DNA of 64,000 bases. It comes from Reticulascus tulasneorum. Taxonomy: Eukaryota; Ascomycota; Sordariomycetes; Glomerellales; Reticulascaceae. This document shows positions 21,684 through 31,960 of this stretch, piece by piece. The translations under genes and the position numbers were made by a program. The stretch is from NCBI GenBank assembly GCA_001557505.1, contig LSAX01000001.1, positions 620,001-684,000 on the forward strand. The letters run 5' to 3'. A model generated the notes under the pieces. It saw only the letters and a list, made by a program, of their open reading frames with translations, made no database searches and was not told where the DNA came from. Within the stretch, counting starts at the first letter, position 1, and every line of letters starts with the position of its first letter.

Positions 21684-23472
21684 ATGGTTCCTTCCATCAT
21701 GCGTCGGGGCATGGCTCTGTGCCTTTTCGCCATGGTGGTGACGGCTAAAGAGAAGCCTGTTGATGAGGAAAAGGCCGCCGAGCTGTACGACTCTGGTATC
21801 ATCCACGAAGAGATTATGCACCACAAAATGGTACGCACTAACGAGCCCCGAAGTATGAGTCCAGACAAGCTGACCAAAATTCCTTGTAGGCTCTCTGGGC
21901 TGAAGAAAAGGAGTCCGGCATCCGAGCCAGCGAGCTATACCCCGAGCTAGGCTACACGCCTTGCGTTAACGGATGGGCCGAAGCCATTTCGGGCGACCGT
22001 AACAACACCTTCAAATGCTCAAACGTCGGTTCTCTTCTACATCACCAGCGTGATGGCAGAATGGCAAGCTAATCTTCGGCTTACAGATGGATCTGTATCA
22101 TTTCTTGAGCCACGGTGCCTTGGGCTCATCAGGTTCCGGATCCGGTTCGTGGGGCTGGGTATCTGAGGGTGGTCGTGAATTCATTGCCATCGGCCAAGAG
22201 GACGGAACCACTTTCGCCGAAATTACCTCGGAGGGCAAGCTGGTCGTTGTCGCCCATCTCCCACAGGTTTCCTTCATTTCTGACTGGCGCGAGCTCCGAG
22301 GTTATAAGGACTATATGATTATTGGTTCCGAGGCTCTGCAGCATGGTATCCAGATCTTCGATATGACCAAGCTCTTGGACATCAACCTAAACGTGACCGG
22401 CCCGGTCCAGTTCGATCCTATCACAGATTTGTCCGGGTACACGAACAATCTTCCTATTGGCCGCAGCCATAACGTCGTGGTGAACGAGGAGCTAGACTAT
22501 ATGGTTGCGGTTGGCGCCCAACCTCGCAACGATACTTGCCTGGGAGGTCTCATATTCTTCGATATAAGCGACGTCACAAACCCAGTTCGGCTGGGCTGTG
22601 CATCTGGAGATGGCTACGTGCATGACGCTCATTGCCTCGTCTACCGCGGACCTGATTCCCGATACGATGGCCGAGATATTTGTTACGGATATAACGAGGA
22701 TTCACTCACCATTTATGACGTTTCTGTAAAGACCTCCACCAAGATTATCTCGCGGACTTCATACGAAGGTGTCAATTACACCCATCAAGGCTGGGTAACG
22801 GACGTGAACAACCAGGAGTTCTTGCTGATGAACGATGAGCGTGACGAACGATTCAAGACCGGGCCTGCCTTCGATTCGTTCCCCGTCGTCTATGTCTGGG
22901 ACATTCGGGATCTCGAGGCGCCGAAGCAGACTGGTTACTACAAGTACGCAACTCGCTCAATTGACCATAACCTGTACATCAGAGATGGCATTGCGTTCCA
23001 ATCGAACTACGGCGCTGGCTACAGCTTGCTTGATGTCTCAACCGTTGGCCCCAAGGACCCTACTGGTTCCGGTATCTGCCAGGCTGCTTTCTTCGACATC
23101 TACCCGGAGGACGATAATCTTCCCGGTGGCGGCCTTGTCAATTTCGTTGGCTCTTGGTCTTCATACGGCTGGTTCCCATCGGGCTATCATTTCATAAACA
23201 CGATTGAGCGCGGCGCCTTCGTTGTGAAGCCCACCAGCCTAAAGTGCCCGCCGAAGCCAGTCTGTAACGCCAATAATTGCCTCCGCGCCCTGCGCTCCGA
23301 CAGCGTCCCCGGCCGTCTCCAGGAGAGCCAGGACTTCTGCGAGTATTACACGGCCAACCTCATCACCGAGGTGACAGTCGTACCGGAATACGCAACCAAA
23401 GCCTGCACAGGCGACACCATCGCTCGGGTGAGCAGTGCTTGCTCTTGCCTGCCGAGAGCTACCGACATTTAG
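21684..23472 (+). CDS. Secreted LVIVD-repeat (choice-of-anchor B) protein
   Basis: Three exons, 21684-21830, 21890-22024 and 22087-23472, give 555 residues. The start MVPSIMRRG opens a signal peptide ending near VVTA. A short helical segment (YDSGIIHEEIMHHKM/ALWAEE) precedes a beta-propeller region built of LVIVD-type blades (for example GIQIFDM, GLIFFDISD, LTIYDVS, VVYVWDIRD, YSLLDVS). A Cys-rich tail (about 490-545) ends in SSACSCLP, a conserved close of this fungal family. Relatives are annotated as 'choice-of-anchor B' or 'regulatory P domain' proteins; their substrate or partner is unknown. It is predicted to be extracellular. All splice junctions are in phase 0, and the propeller is uninterrupted. 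Confidence 0.92.
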
Positions 23473-23845
23473 ATTCGAGAGTTCGATACAATGAAGCTCA
23501 AGAGGTCTGTGTAAACTAGATGGTTAATGACAAAGCATATTGTTCCGCGTCAAAGCAGGTAAAATTGACCTGTATGCTAGCTAGCGCAATTGCCAGCAAC
23601 TTTGTTCAGCTGCCAATCGAGACAAAAATGGATTAGTGTAGTGTTCATTAAAACAACCTTATATCCAAAAGATGATCTAATTCAAAGACGAAGATTTTCT
23701 TCAGGCTGAGAAATAACATGTAAACACTGGCATCGAGCTTTGCATTCCAACGGAAGAGAGCTCTCACTTCAATCATACTCATACAAGGCCGGTTACTGAG
23801 GTTGACAAACCACTCATCTCCATCTTCCTCCAGACCCAAGCAAAT
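23473..23845. other. Intergenic spacer
   Basis: The 3' flank of the LVIVD gene and 5' flank of the small acidic frame at 23846. Nothing else is seen. Confidence 0.4.
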
Positions 23846-24340
23846 ATGAATTCTTCGCAGGGCCCCGAAATCCAACATCCCATCGAGAATGGCGAGAGTA
23901 ACGTTCTGTCTTTGACTCTTACTTACACTTCCGCGAACAACACCGCGGACTGTTTACTCGATGAATTCGACCCTCTGCCTAGTCCTCTACTACCATTTGA
24001 ATGTCCGGGAAAAGAGGAACTCTCCGCGAATATCTTTGCCTATGACGAGTTAGAAGATAGCCCTACTGCCGACATCCCCTTCCTTCTTGGACATCTTGAA
24101 CCTACTGATTCCAAAGGCACGGCGGACGGCGGGGTGAACGCATTTGAAAACTTAGATACGATTCTTCGAGACTCCCATGGCCCACAACCAGCTGAAATAC
24201 CTGAAACTCTCCCAACAGACAACCTTAGAGACCCTTCAAATCTTTTGAAGCGTGTAACTGGACTAAATGGGGAGCTTAAGGCCCTGTCGATCAGTTTGAG
24301 CAATCTATTAGATGAATGCATGCAACTTCTTGAGGCATAG
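23846..24340 (+). CDS. Hypothetical acidic protein, 164 residues
   Basis: A single open frame from ATG at 23846. The protein is acidic and Pro/Ser-rich, with no signal peptide or membrane segment, and ends in a heptad-like helix (about 130-164: NLLKRVTGLNGELKAL, then LSNLLDE). No family is recognised. Its position between two solid genes and its length argue for a real gene, but it could also be a chance frame or the tail of a degraded regulator. Confidence is low. Confidence 0.4.
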   Translation: MNSSQGPEIQHPIENGESNVLSLTLTYTSANNTADCLLDEFDPLPSPLLPFECPGKEELSANIFAYDELEDSPTADIPFLLGHLEPTDSKGTADGGVNAFENLDTILRDSHGPQPAEIPETLPTDNLRDPSNLLKRVTGLNGELKALSISLSNLLDECMQLLEA

Positions 24341-24855
24341 AAGAGCACTTCGCCTACGCCAACATGTACTTTGTTTGGGAGAAAACCTGCAATTGGATCT
24401 GATTTCATGCAATGTAAGGGGTCGACAATATGTTGCGCTACTGCCCATGTCGCACCGAAGAAGATCTAGTCACTTTATGTAGCAGAGCCCACTATTAATT
24501 TGATGATGATTGCGAATAGTACGAGTGTGTTCACAAACAATGGAAGCTCGACCGTAAGTTTACTCATGTTGACATGCTTTGTCTCGCCATCGAGTAGTCC
24601 CCATTGTGCCAGACCGCGCATGTAACCTACCGGTCTCAAACAAAGGCATGTCGACGTCGTCTAAATGAACAAACACTGGATGCCAAAACACGGCTGAAAA
24701 GTAACTCAGATGAACTGTCACAGAACTGATTTGTAAGGGTTTATTTTCGCTCCTAGCTAATCCGAAACCCCATTCCCAATTGGCCAAGATATTCATTAAC
24801 ATCGTACAATTCAACAGCTAGTTGTATCCCCTACTTCGCTACCATGCTTAAGTCT
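24341..24855. other. Convergent intergenic spacer
   Basis: About 515 bp between the hypothetical frame and the 3' end of scytalone dehydratase. No gene or repeat is seen. Confidence 0.45.
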
Positions 24856-25554
24856 TTAGACAGCTGCTGCAACAGACAATTCTCTCTCAATAACGTTCAC
24901 CGACTTCTCGTTCAGAGCAGGGGCAGCCTGCTCCTCTGTGCCGAAGGATTCCCGGCCATCGGCGAACACCTGGTCGAAGTCATACTCAGACCACCGAATC
25001 TCCGGTGCTAGACCAGCGAACTTCCAGACACCATCGATCTTCTTGTACCAGTGCTTGTTGTAGGAATGAGCATGGCCCTTGACGAGGATCTCTGCCATGG
25101 TGGCGTCCTTGTACTTCTGGTGCGGTACGCGGAGCTGATGGTGGCCGATGGCCTCGGTATCGGAGACCTTCTCCCATCGGGTTCCACCGATGAAGTGTTG
25201 GGTCTTGAGAAGCGGGTTGCCGAGAACGGACTTATCAGAGATCATGGCGATGAACTCTTCAGCGGGCATGGCTTCCCAGATCTTATCGAGGAAAGATCGG
25301 TAGTCAATCTTTGCTAGGTTAGCATATGAACCGTGACTGTGTGATGATCGTAACACATACTCGGAGCTCGGGGGCGATGCATTTTCGCAGTCTCTCCCAG
25401 TCCTTAGAATCGTAGCTGTCTGCCCACTCGAAGCAAGCCGCGGAAAGTCCGAGGTAGTCTGTCATCATATCAATTAGCCTGAGTGTCATAAGCATTGCGG
25501 CTTAGGAGAAGACGAACCCTCAAAGGAGATGTTGCCTGTGACTTGTCCTGCCAT
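24856..25554 (-). CDS. arp1: Scytalone dehydratase (DHN-melanin pathway)
   Basis: Three exons, 25518-25554, 25361-25458 and 24856-25308, give 195 residues. The protein follows the Magnaporthe enzyme along its whole length. Its active-site set is complete: Tyr28, Asp29, Tyr48, His83, His108, Ser127 and Asn129, in the motifs [37 protein letters not shown] and KGHAHS. It dehydrates scytalone to 1,3,8-trihydroxynaphthalene and vermelone to 1,8-dihydroxynaphthalene, acting as a trimer with an NTF2-like fold, without cofactor. The C-terminus extends about 20 residues beyond the Magnaporthe form. No polyketide synthase, naphthol reductase or laccase of the pathway lies in the window, so it is either unlinked or on the edge of a larger cluster. 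A TGACGTGG element lies about 60 bp upstream. Confidence 0.96.
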
Positions 25555-26542
25555 CTTTTCTTGATAATTTGTTTTGGAGTATTTGCGGGATGAGAAAAAC
25601 ACAGCCTAGAATAAACTGACGTGGGAAGACCTGTAGAGCCTTTATTAATGAACTTCGGACTGGAACGGACGCCCGTTCCCCCACCCTGACCGTGTCCCCG
25701 GACCCCTTTCGGACTCTGTGGGTGGGGAGATGCCGAAGCCCCGCAACAACCATGAGATGGTAAGTACCAGTCTCCGTGACCTGCAACCTGTTACTTCGTT
25801 TCAGGGAGCCCAGGGCAATGTCTAATGGGTTATATACAATCTTGGCTATTTCATTTGTTGATTGGGATGGTACCGAAAGGGGTAACGATATACCAGCCGG
25901 CTGTATCCATACAATGGCGTGAGTGACGCAAGTGGGCACACAGACCGGTCGCTGCGACCCATTAGCAGGAGTCTCGTCCGAATATTCTTTCACTGGGGAT
26001 GCCAGCGATGAGAAACGCACACAAGATGCGTCATCTGCGAACCTCTCTAACTTTTTTTTTACTTCCCCTGTACGAGACCGGACGTCCAGTCACTCACTCC
26101 CGTGAGGCCCGAGAGAGAGGCGCGTGCCGAATCGTAAGGTACTCCCGGGAAGCGCTGCCAAATGCGGCTAGACTAAGTGCAAGCCCTGTGGCAGAGGCGT
26201 ACTCGCTGTAATCGTGGGTGCAATTGCGCTTGGGTCGCGCATGGTTGGCATCAGGGGTCCTATGACTGTACAAATCCAACAACAACGGTTACGCAGGCAG
26301 CACTAAAGACCAACACTAGACCCTTGGCAGCAATTTGAAAAGAATTCCGCCTTATGCTTGTCCGGATAGCACAAATCCATTCTAAATATTATTGAACTCA
26401 TTTTGTCGACTCGTTTCTGCTTCCTTCGGTGTTTCTACTGGCCACGATCACATGCTCACTTGCGTTCAAGTCAAAGGTTTATTTATCGCTTGACCAAGCG
26501 CCATGAAGCGTTGACAATACACGGGGTAGTTGGTCTATACCA
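25555..26542. other. Intergenic region upstream of scytalone dehydratase
   Basis: About 990 bp containing the scytalone dehydratase promoter and the 3' flank of the SDR at 26543. No credible coding frame is seen. Confidence 0.45.
25617..25624. promoter_or_regulatory. CRE-like TGACGTGG element
   Basis: TGACGTGG lies 63 bp upstream of the scytalone dehydratase ATG; on the gene strand it reads CCACGTCA. It matches a bZIP (ATF/CREB) half-site with seven of eight CRE positions. Its role is inferred. Confidence 0.35.
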
Positions 26543-27368
26543 CTAAAACTTTCTCTCGTACTTCAAATTCCTGAGATCTTCAAGGCTATCAACCCGAACG
26601 CGGGAGCTGCGGATGTCGGGTCTTGCCAATATCTGCTCGTATACTAACCCAAAGTCCGATGCAGTAGTTGTCCCGTTCCGAGAAGCCACTTCATCCACCT
26701 CAACTCGAAAGGAGAGGTAGACTTCGTTGAAACGGATGTTTGTAGTCATATTCTCACGGCTGGCGGCCGTCGCCATGGAGAATAGCGCGCCTTGCGCCAT
26801 GGCCGGCACCGGGTGGGTTGCTATATCGCCCTGTGAACCGGTACAAATAGTCCATGTGCTCGCAGGATGATTCTGTTCAAGCAAATAGCCGATAGTGTCT
26901 CGGTATGCGACTGGCGAGCCTCGTGTTAGAAGGAGGTTGGGTCCACTTGGGAAATGGACGGGCTTACAGAAGTTTGCTTCGAAAGAGGTATTCATGTTGT
27001 GGCGTAGCTGGCTGGTGGTGATGTCTTTAAGAGGAGTTGTCGTATACTCGCCGCCAACTTGATTGGAATGTCAGGAGATTGACTAGTGAGTACCTTGCGG
27101 TGCACGACTAACCGCTGGAATAGACATGCTGGAAAGATGGTAGCTTTCCCTCTCGAACTTGATCAACAACACACTGCACCCCTGAGTCTGAGAGAACATT
27201 GCCTTCAACGAAAGTGATCCCGTCGGAGGACCCAATGTACTTGACGAGTTTGTCGGCTGATTCTTGGTTCCGGACAACGGCCAAGACCTTCCGCTTAGAG
27301 CGCAACGCAGCCTTGACGGCGGATACGCCGATATTTCCAGTTGCTCCGACCACTAGAACAGTCTCCAT
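26543..27368 (-). CDS. NAD(P)-binding Rossmann protein (atypical SDR)
   Basis: Two exons, 27113-27368 and 26543-27057, with a 55-bp intron (GTTAGT..CAAG), give 256 residues. The N-terminus VLVVGATGNIG is a Rossmann nucleotide-binding motif of the NmrA/atypical SDR kind, followed by a basic VVRNQES loop that suggests NADP. The splice join restores HVYSSVGGEYTTTPL, a conserved block in this fungal family, and the later parts (LLEQNHPASTWTICTG, RFNEVYLSFRVEVDE) follow it too. There is no clear catalytic YxxxK; substrate unknown. It is in the same direction as scytalone dehydratase and the NmrA-like gene that flank it. Confidence 0.88.
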
Positions 27369-28265
27369 TGTAATTAAGAATGATTTTGAAGAATTGAGAA
27401 GACGAAAATGTTTATTTCTTTGACTTGGAATGACTGGGTACTCCGTGCTACTTATAACATTGAAGGGGTCTCGGTGCAGTAGTTCTAGCTAGTAGTGTCC
27501 CATCCTATGGCTGAAGTTAGCAGCTATTCACTGACATCTTGGCATCTCCATCACAAGAAAGGTTCGATGACAAATTGACCGCCAGTGATCTTCTCGGGGA
27601 TCGGCTTTCAACAAGATGCGAGCTTGACTCGTTATGACAAATCAGTGCTCCACGAAATGTACTAAAACGACAATGTCGGATAAAAGGACACAAAAATGTC
27701 CGATAATAGTCCGACAGACTCTGCCAAGTACCAGCAAATCTCTTAAAAAAAGCCAACCGCATCAATACGTTTACGAGCGAGACACTATGAGAACATTCAT
27801 AGTCCAGCAGTAATAGCACTGCATTTGGATAAAGCATTCCATTGAATGCTAAGCCCGTCCAGCGGACGAAGGCTGTACTGATGACCGGGATCAAAAAGCT
27901 TTCAAACTCGATTTTGTATGCAGTTGTCTCCCATTAGCACAGAAGCTACTGAACTGATGTCCATGGGCATAAATCCTCTCAAAATGGGTTTGTCAGGCAA
28001 TGTATTGGATTGACCGCCCGCAGCCACCACCAAGTCTTCTTTGCTAATCACTCAACGCATTTCATACCAGAAACCCGATTTCAAGGTGGCTTTACGAAAT
28101 TTTGAGCGGAACATATAATACAAGGTAACTGGTGTCTCACTAACATGACTATGGATGATGGTTGACTTCTCTATTTGCTGCACTTAAAATGATTACACGC
28201 GCCAGCGGTAGCTGTGAATAGGATTGAAACTCCATAGTAAGCTTCTTGTAGAAGCATTTAACCCT
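27369..28265. other. Intergenic spacer with a duplicated segment
   Basis: About 900 bp holding the promoter of the 26543 gene. The part from about 28125 to 28310 reappears, diverged, at 30770-30965. A 126-codon minus-strand frame (27517-27894) has no recognisable content. Confidence 0.45.
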
Positions 28266-29545
28266 TCAGTCCGTGTGACCTGACCAATGCTTCGAGAGGA
28301 ACGCCTCAGCACCTGTGAGTTGATAGTTAGGGAGTAACTGATTCCAATCATCAGACACAACCCAGGATGAGTGAATACCGCTAAGAAGGAAGCCAGTCAG
28401 TACCAGCTTGGAGAAGAACTCGGCTTGCTCTGGTGGAATGCTGGGAAGTTCCAACTTCGGGAGCCACGGTGACTGGATGTTCCCAGCACGCACATCTTCT
28501 TCCTTCACGGCTGTGACATGAAATGGGGTTCCACCTGAAATGGCGCGATAAAGTTGGTTAGCTCTTACAACTTAGGTGGAAATAACTTTTTCATACCTCT
28601 GACTGTAGCCCCAATCTCCAAGAGCTTCGATGTTGATATAGTGGTTCCATTGATGCCGCCAATAACAGGCCACTCGCCTTCGTACTCGATTGCCAGGGCC
28701 ACGACGTTGGCCAGGTCGTTCACCGTTGTCAAAGTAACAAGGGCATCTTGTCCATCGAGAACGATAGCTCGGCGGTTGGCGAAGTCGATTGGAGATTCTA
28801 CATGCTTGAAGTACTTGGTGGCTGCACCTGGGGGTACGAGATAGTCGATGAAAAGCCCCGGTTGAAAAAGGGAATATTCTAAGATCTAAATGCTGGCGAT
28901 TAGACTAGCATGTTTTTGGAGGCGGGTATGCATTATAGGCTAACCTTTTTGTCCTTGTTAATCGCCTTAAGATACGCTTGTATGTTGACCTTTTCTGCGT
29001 ACCACGGCAATTCCTCGATGCTAGAGCTTTTTGATATTATCACAGTCAGTTTGAAGTCCATCTATGTAGCTAGCGGCTTTTATAGCTCTGTAGCATGTGT
29101 CACCTACCTGGCCCACTCGTTTGGGGCAAATCGCTTGACGCCTGCAATGATTGCTGCATCAATTAATGCCTTTTGCACCAGGCTTCCGGGGTCTGTTTGA
29201 GCGGGGATGAATGAAAGAACTGTGTGAACACCGTCGAGTATCCTAGCTAGTTGCGACTTGTCCCCGTAGTCCGCTTTGACCAAAGTCACACTGTGAATGG
29301 TTTCGGCTGCCGTTGGATCCTGGTGTAGAATTAGCAAATGAGAGATCTCCTGGTTGCTTTTTGTCAACATCAAGGCACGCACATTTCGAGATAGGATCAA
29401 GATATCATGCTTTCCGGCTGCTATCAAGACGTCGATAACTTCACGACCAATTGCTGCGAACGCTACTGTCAGCCTCACCTGCTATGAGTCGGCGCGGCAG
29501 TAGGCACTCACCTCCTAGGCCGCCGGCTACTGCGATCTTGACCAT
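28266..29545 (-). CDS. NmrA-like / isoflavone-reductase-type protein
   Basis: Five exons, 29512-29545, 29108-29453, 28945-29026, 28597-28885 and 28266-28534, give 339 residues. The first 12 codons supply MVKIAVAGGLGAIGREV, the NAD(P)-binding glycine motif; FAPNEWAS, AYLKAINKDKK and YSLFQPGLFIDYL follow the NmrA/isoflavone-reductase family in order. Members are NADPH-dependent reductases or redox-sensing regulators. The substrate is unknown, though such genes are common in secondary-metabolism loci. It starts divergent from the OrsD-type gene. A diverged copy of its 3' end lies downstream of that gene. All five junctions have standard splice signals, and the total is in frame, so this copy appears intact. 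Confidence 0.92.
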
Positions 29546-30065
29546 GGTTTACAGCTTTTGAAAGTGTTTTGATTTCAGGTTAAGATGTGATATTCATAAT
29601 GCAGAGATTCCGAGGAATAGCTTGATGCTTTATACATACAACTCTCAACCGTCGTCCCTCTGCTCGGTCAAACGTCACTCCGCGTGTCTTGGAGTCTGAC
29701 ACCGGGATCGGGACGATAGCTTTCAATGGCTTAATTGATGGTATGCGCCCGAAGGCGAGGAGTGACTTCACAAGGTCCGTTTACATCTCATCCAGGTGAC
29801 AAATGGCGCGATTTTGATATTCCCCATATCCGACGGACACTGGGATGGTCCTCGTCCAACGCACAGCGCCTATGATTGGCCGGAAGCTAAAAAAGGCTTA
29901 GCGGCCTGGACCAAAACCATGATGGAACTTTGTGGACCAGAACCACGATCGGATCTCCAGTAGCGCCGCTCCGTTGCTGTTGCGGCATACATTGCCAAAT
30001 CGGTACTATCACTCGTCACCGCTGTAAATGAGAATCAACCAGTCACAACCAAGACAGCGACCCAA
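29546..30065. promoter_or_regulatory. Divergent promoter, NmrA-like / OrsD-type
   Basis: About 520 bp between two genes read away from each other. No named element can be supported. Confidence 0.45.
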
Positions 30066-30707
30066 ATGAACGACATAGCCAGCCGCCGTGGTGCCTCCGG
30101 TTTGATTACCAAGCTGCCAGTTCAGTTAAAGCCATTTCTCACACTACTTGACGAACCCTTCATGTTGCCGGTTTGCCGGGGCTGCCAAGTAGCTGTCTTG
30201 CCGAAGAGCCTCATGGACCACCTCCGAAAGCACCATCAATTGCCGACATGGCTGCGGGGAGCTGTGAGGCGCCTGGCCATGGAGCTACCATCCATAGATT
30301 TCGATGATGTGCCAAGTAAACCCGACGGCTCCGCTCCCTTGGACATATTACGTCTGGTGAACGCATTTCAGTGCCAGCACTGCCCGTTCATTCGTCGGGA
30401 TGTGACAGATGTTCGCAGGCATATTAACAAGGAACATAACATTTCTGCGGCCGGGAGTTACTGTATGGTTCATGCGCAATCCTGGTTTGGGGGCCGTAGG
30501 GCCATCTACTGGAGCGTGTGTGTTGGTTCGACAGACACAGCGGAGGAAAGTTCCGAGCACGGCGAGGCGCCAGAGTCCGAGACCTTAAGCATGGAGCCAT
30601 CTATCAGCGATGGCCAATTACATTGCCGCTTCGGCTTTTTCGGCAAAGGCTTTGGGCACATGCAGCCTAGAAGCTGGCCTCAGCGTTCAGCTGTTGATGA
30701 CAGATAG
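30066..30707 (+). CDS. OrsD-type (DUF3505) zinc-finger protein, short form
   Basis: A single-exon frame of 213 residues with ATG at 30066. Two degenerate C2H2 fingers are present: CRGCQVAVLP..HLRKHH (about 37-57) and CQHCPF..VRRHINKEH (about 101-124), spaced by the helical segment seen in the OrsD/DUF3505 family. OrsD is named from the orsellinic acid cluster of Aspergillus nidulans; many fungi carry related proteins of several hundred residues, often near mobile or telomeric DNA. This one stops soon after the VHAQSWFGGRRAIYWSV block, so it holds only the N-terminal module. It could be a truncated but expressed gene or a remnant. A shorter relic lies at 31700. Confidence 0.75.
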   Translation: MNDIASRRGASGLITKLPVQLKPFLTLLDEPFMLPVCRGCQVAVLPKSLMDHLRKHHQLPTWLRGAVRRLAMELPSIDFDDVPSKPDGSAPLDILRLVNAFQCQHCPFIRRDVTDVRRHINKEHNISAAGSYCMVHAQSWFGGRRAIYWSVCVGSTDTAEESSEHGEAPESETLSMEPSISDGQLHCRFGFFGKGFGHMQPRSWPQRSAVDDR

Positions 30708-30769
30708 CGCTTAGTATTTTAACAGGTTAGCCTGGCAGTACAAGGCATGCCATGTGTATTTTGGGATAA

Positions 30770-30965
30770 CCGGTAGTCCAGCCAACATGACTATGGATGT
30801 ATAGGTCGAAATCTCCATTTGCTACACTTGAAACTGGTCCATGGACTGCGGTGGCTGTAAATAGTATTGGAGCCCTCAGCAAACCCCGTGTACAAGCCTC
30901 TAACTCGTCAGTCCATGTGACCTGACCAATGGTTCGAGAGGAGAGTCCACACTGTGAAAAACATC
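30770..30965 (-). repeat. Relic copy of the NmrA-like gene 3' end
   Basis: This block is clearly related to 28125-28310, which spans the last codons and 3' flank of the NmrA-like gene. Shared runs include AACATGACTATGGATG, TCAGTCC.TGTGACCTGACCAATG and TTCGAGAGGA. Only the end of the gene is present, so the rest has been lost or lies too degraded to see. Confidence 0.75.
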
Positions 30966-31699
30966 TAGGAGAATGGGTTCAACTGTTAGTAACAGTTAGA
31001 AGACAACCTGGAGTCTGTCTGTTTATGTTTAGCTGTTATTTTTTGCTAAATAGCATCAACATAATTTGCCACTTTCCCTGTCCCTTTAAGATTCTACGAT
31101 GTTCGTAACTGCGGGATGCGACGATCCTTGTATTCTTCCCAGCCCATATGCTCCTTCGTATCTAAGTTTCAATAGGATTTGCGTTAAATGTCACGCAGAG
31201 AATTCGAGATTTACAGTGGTAATACTATGCCGTGTGATAGCAGCAAACACTGTAAATCATGAGGCTGCAAGCTAGTTCCAATCTAAGTAAACTGGGAATA
31301 TACCAATCTCGCGAGCAAGAAGTATGCCCACCCACTCATGCCCCGTCAGGTATCATGACCTCACGTTCTAGGCGACTTGGCTCTTAACCGCTTCAGCCCT
31401 TCTACGATCCATCCACAAGCTCTCAGCCTGTAGTTCTCCGAAACTGTCGCACATCTGCAACATTTGTATAGTGGCGGTATCGTGTCGATGGGAAGAGGCA
31501 AGATTGCCTTCCCTCCATCTTTAGGCGCGCTACCATCAGCGTTGCGCATGACTTCTTCCGCACTCTGCTCTGGGTGGTACGAAGGATTTGATTCAAGCCT
31601 ATAGACAAAAGGGAGAAAGAGACTAGGAACGCGCGTTATCTGAAGGATTTGAAGCACCTTGCTCATCAATATTGCCTGCTAGTACAATCTAAAACTTCA
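30966..31699. other. Degraded spacer within the duplicated region
   Basis: About 730 bp where the duplicated NmrA gene body would be expected. I could not align it to the intact gene by eye. Minus-strand frames (for example 31361-31669) show no domain. Confidence 0.4.
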
Positions 31700-31960
31700 T
31701 TGGATTCTCTGCCTGGGCTCTAAGGCACGTAGAGCTGTGAGGAACGAATATGGAGCTACCGTACACAAACTTCGATGATGTGCCAAGCAATCCCGACAGC
31801 TCGGTTCTTGGGGACATCCTACATGTGGTGAATGCATTCCCGTGCCGTTTTAAAGTTTTCGGCAAAGGCTTTGAACATATGCAAGCCCAGAAGATGGCTT
31901 CAGAATTCCACCTCAAACACGTTTCAGCGGCTTAGCCCGGTAAGGCAAGGCAAACCATGC
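31700..31960 (+). pseudogene. OrsD-type relic with internal deletion
   Basis: This segment repeats two parts of the OrsD-type gene. The match to 30240-30375 (MELPxxxFDDVPSxPD and the DILxxVNAF segment) is followed at once by the match to 30628-30680 (FGKGFxHMQ), so about 252 bp are missing. The break falls at TGCC, present at both ends of the lost segment in the intact copy. The remaining frame (ATG at 31750) is open for 61 codons but lacks both full zinc fingers, so it should be non-functional. The 3' flanks after both stops are also alike. Confidence 0.8.

Noticed and set aside
31090..31170. A minus-strand segment that translates to a protein-like KEHMGWEEYKDRR stretch
   Set aside because: Too short to identify; it may be a remnant in the duplicated region, but no match to the neighbouring genes was seen.
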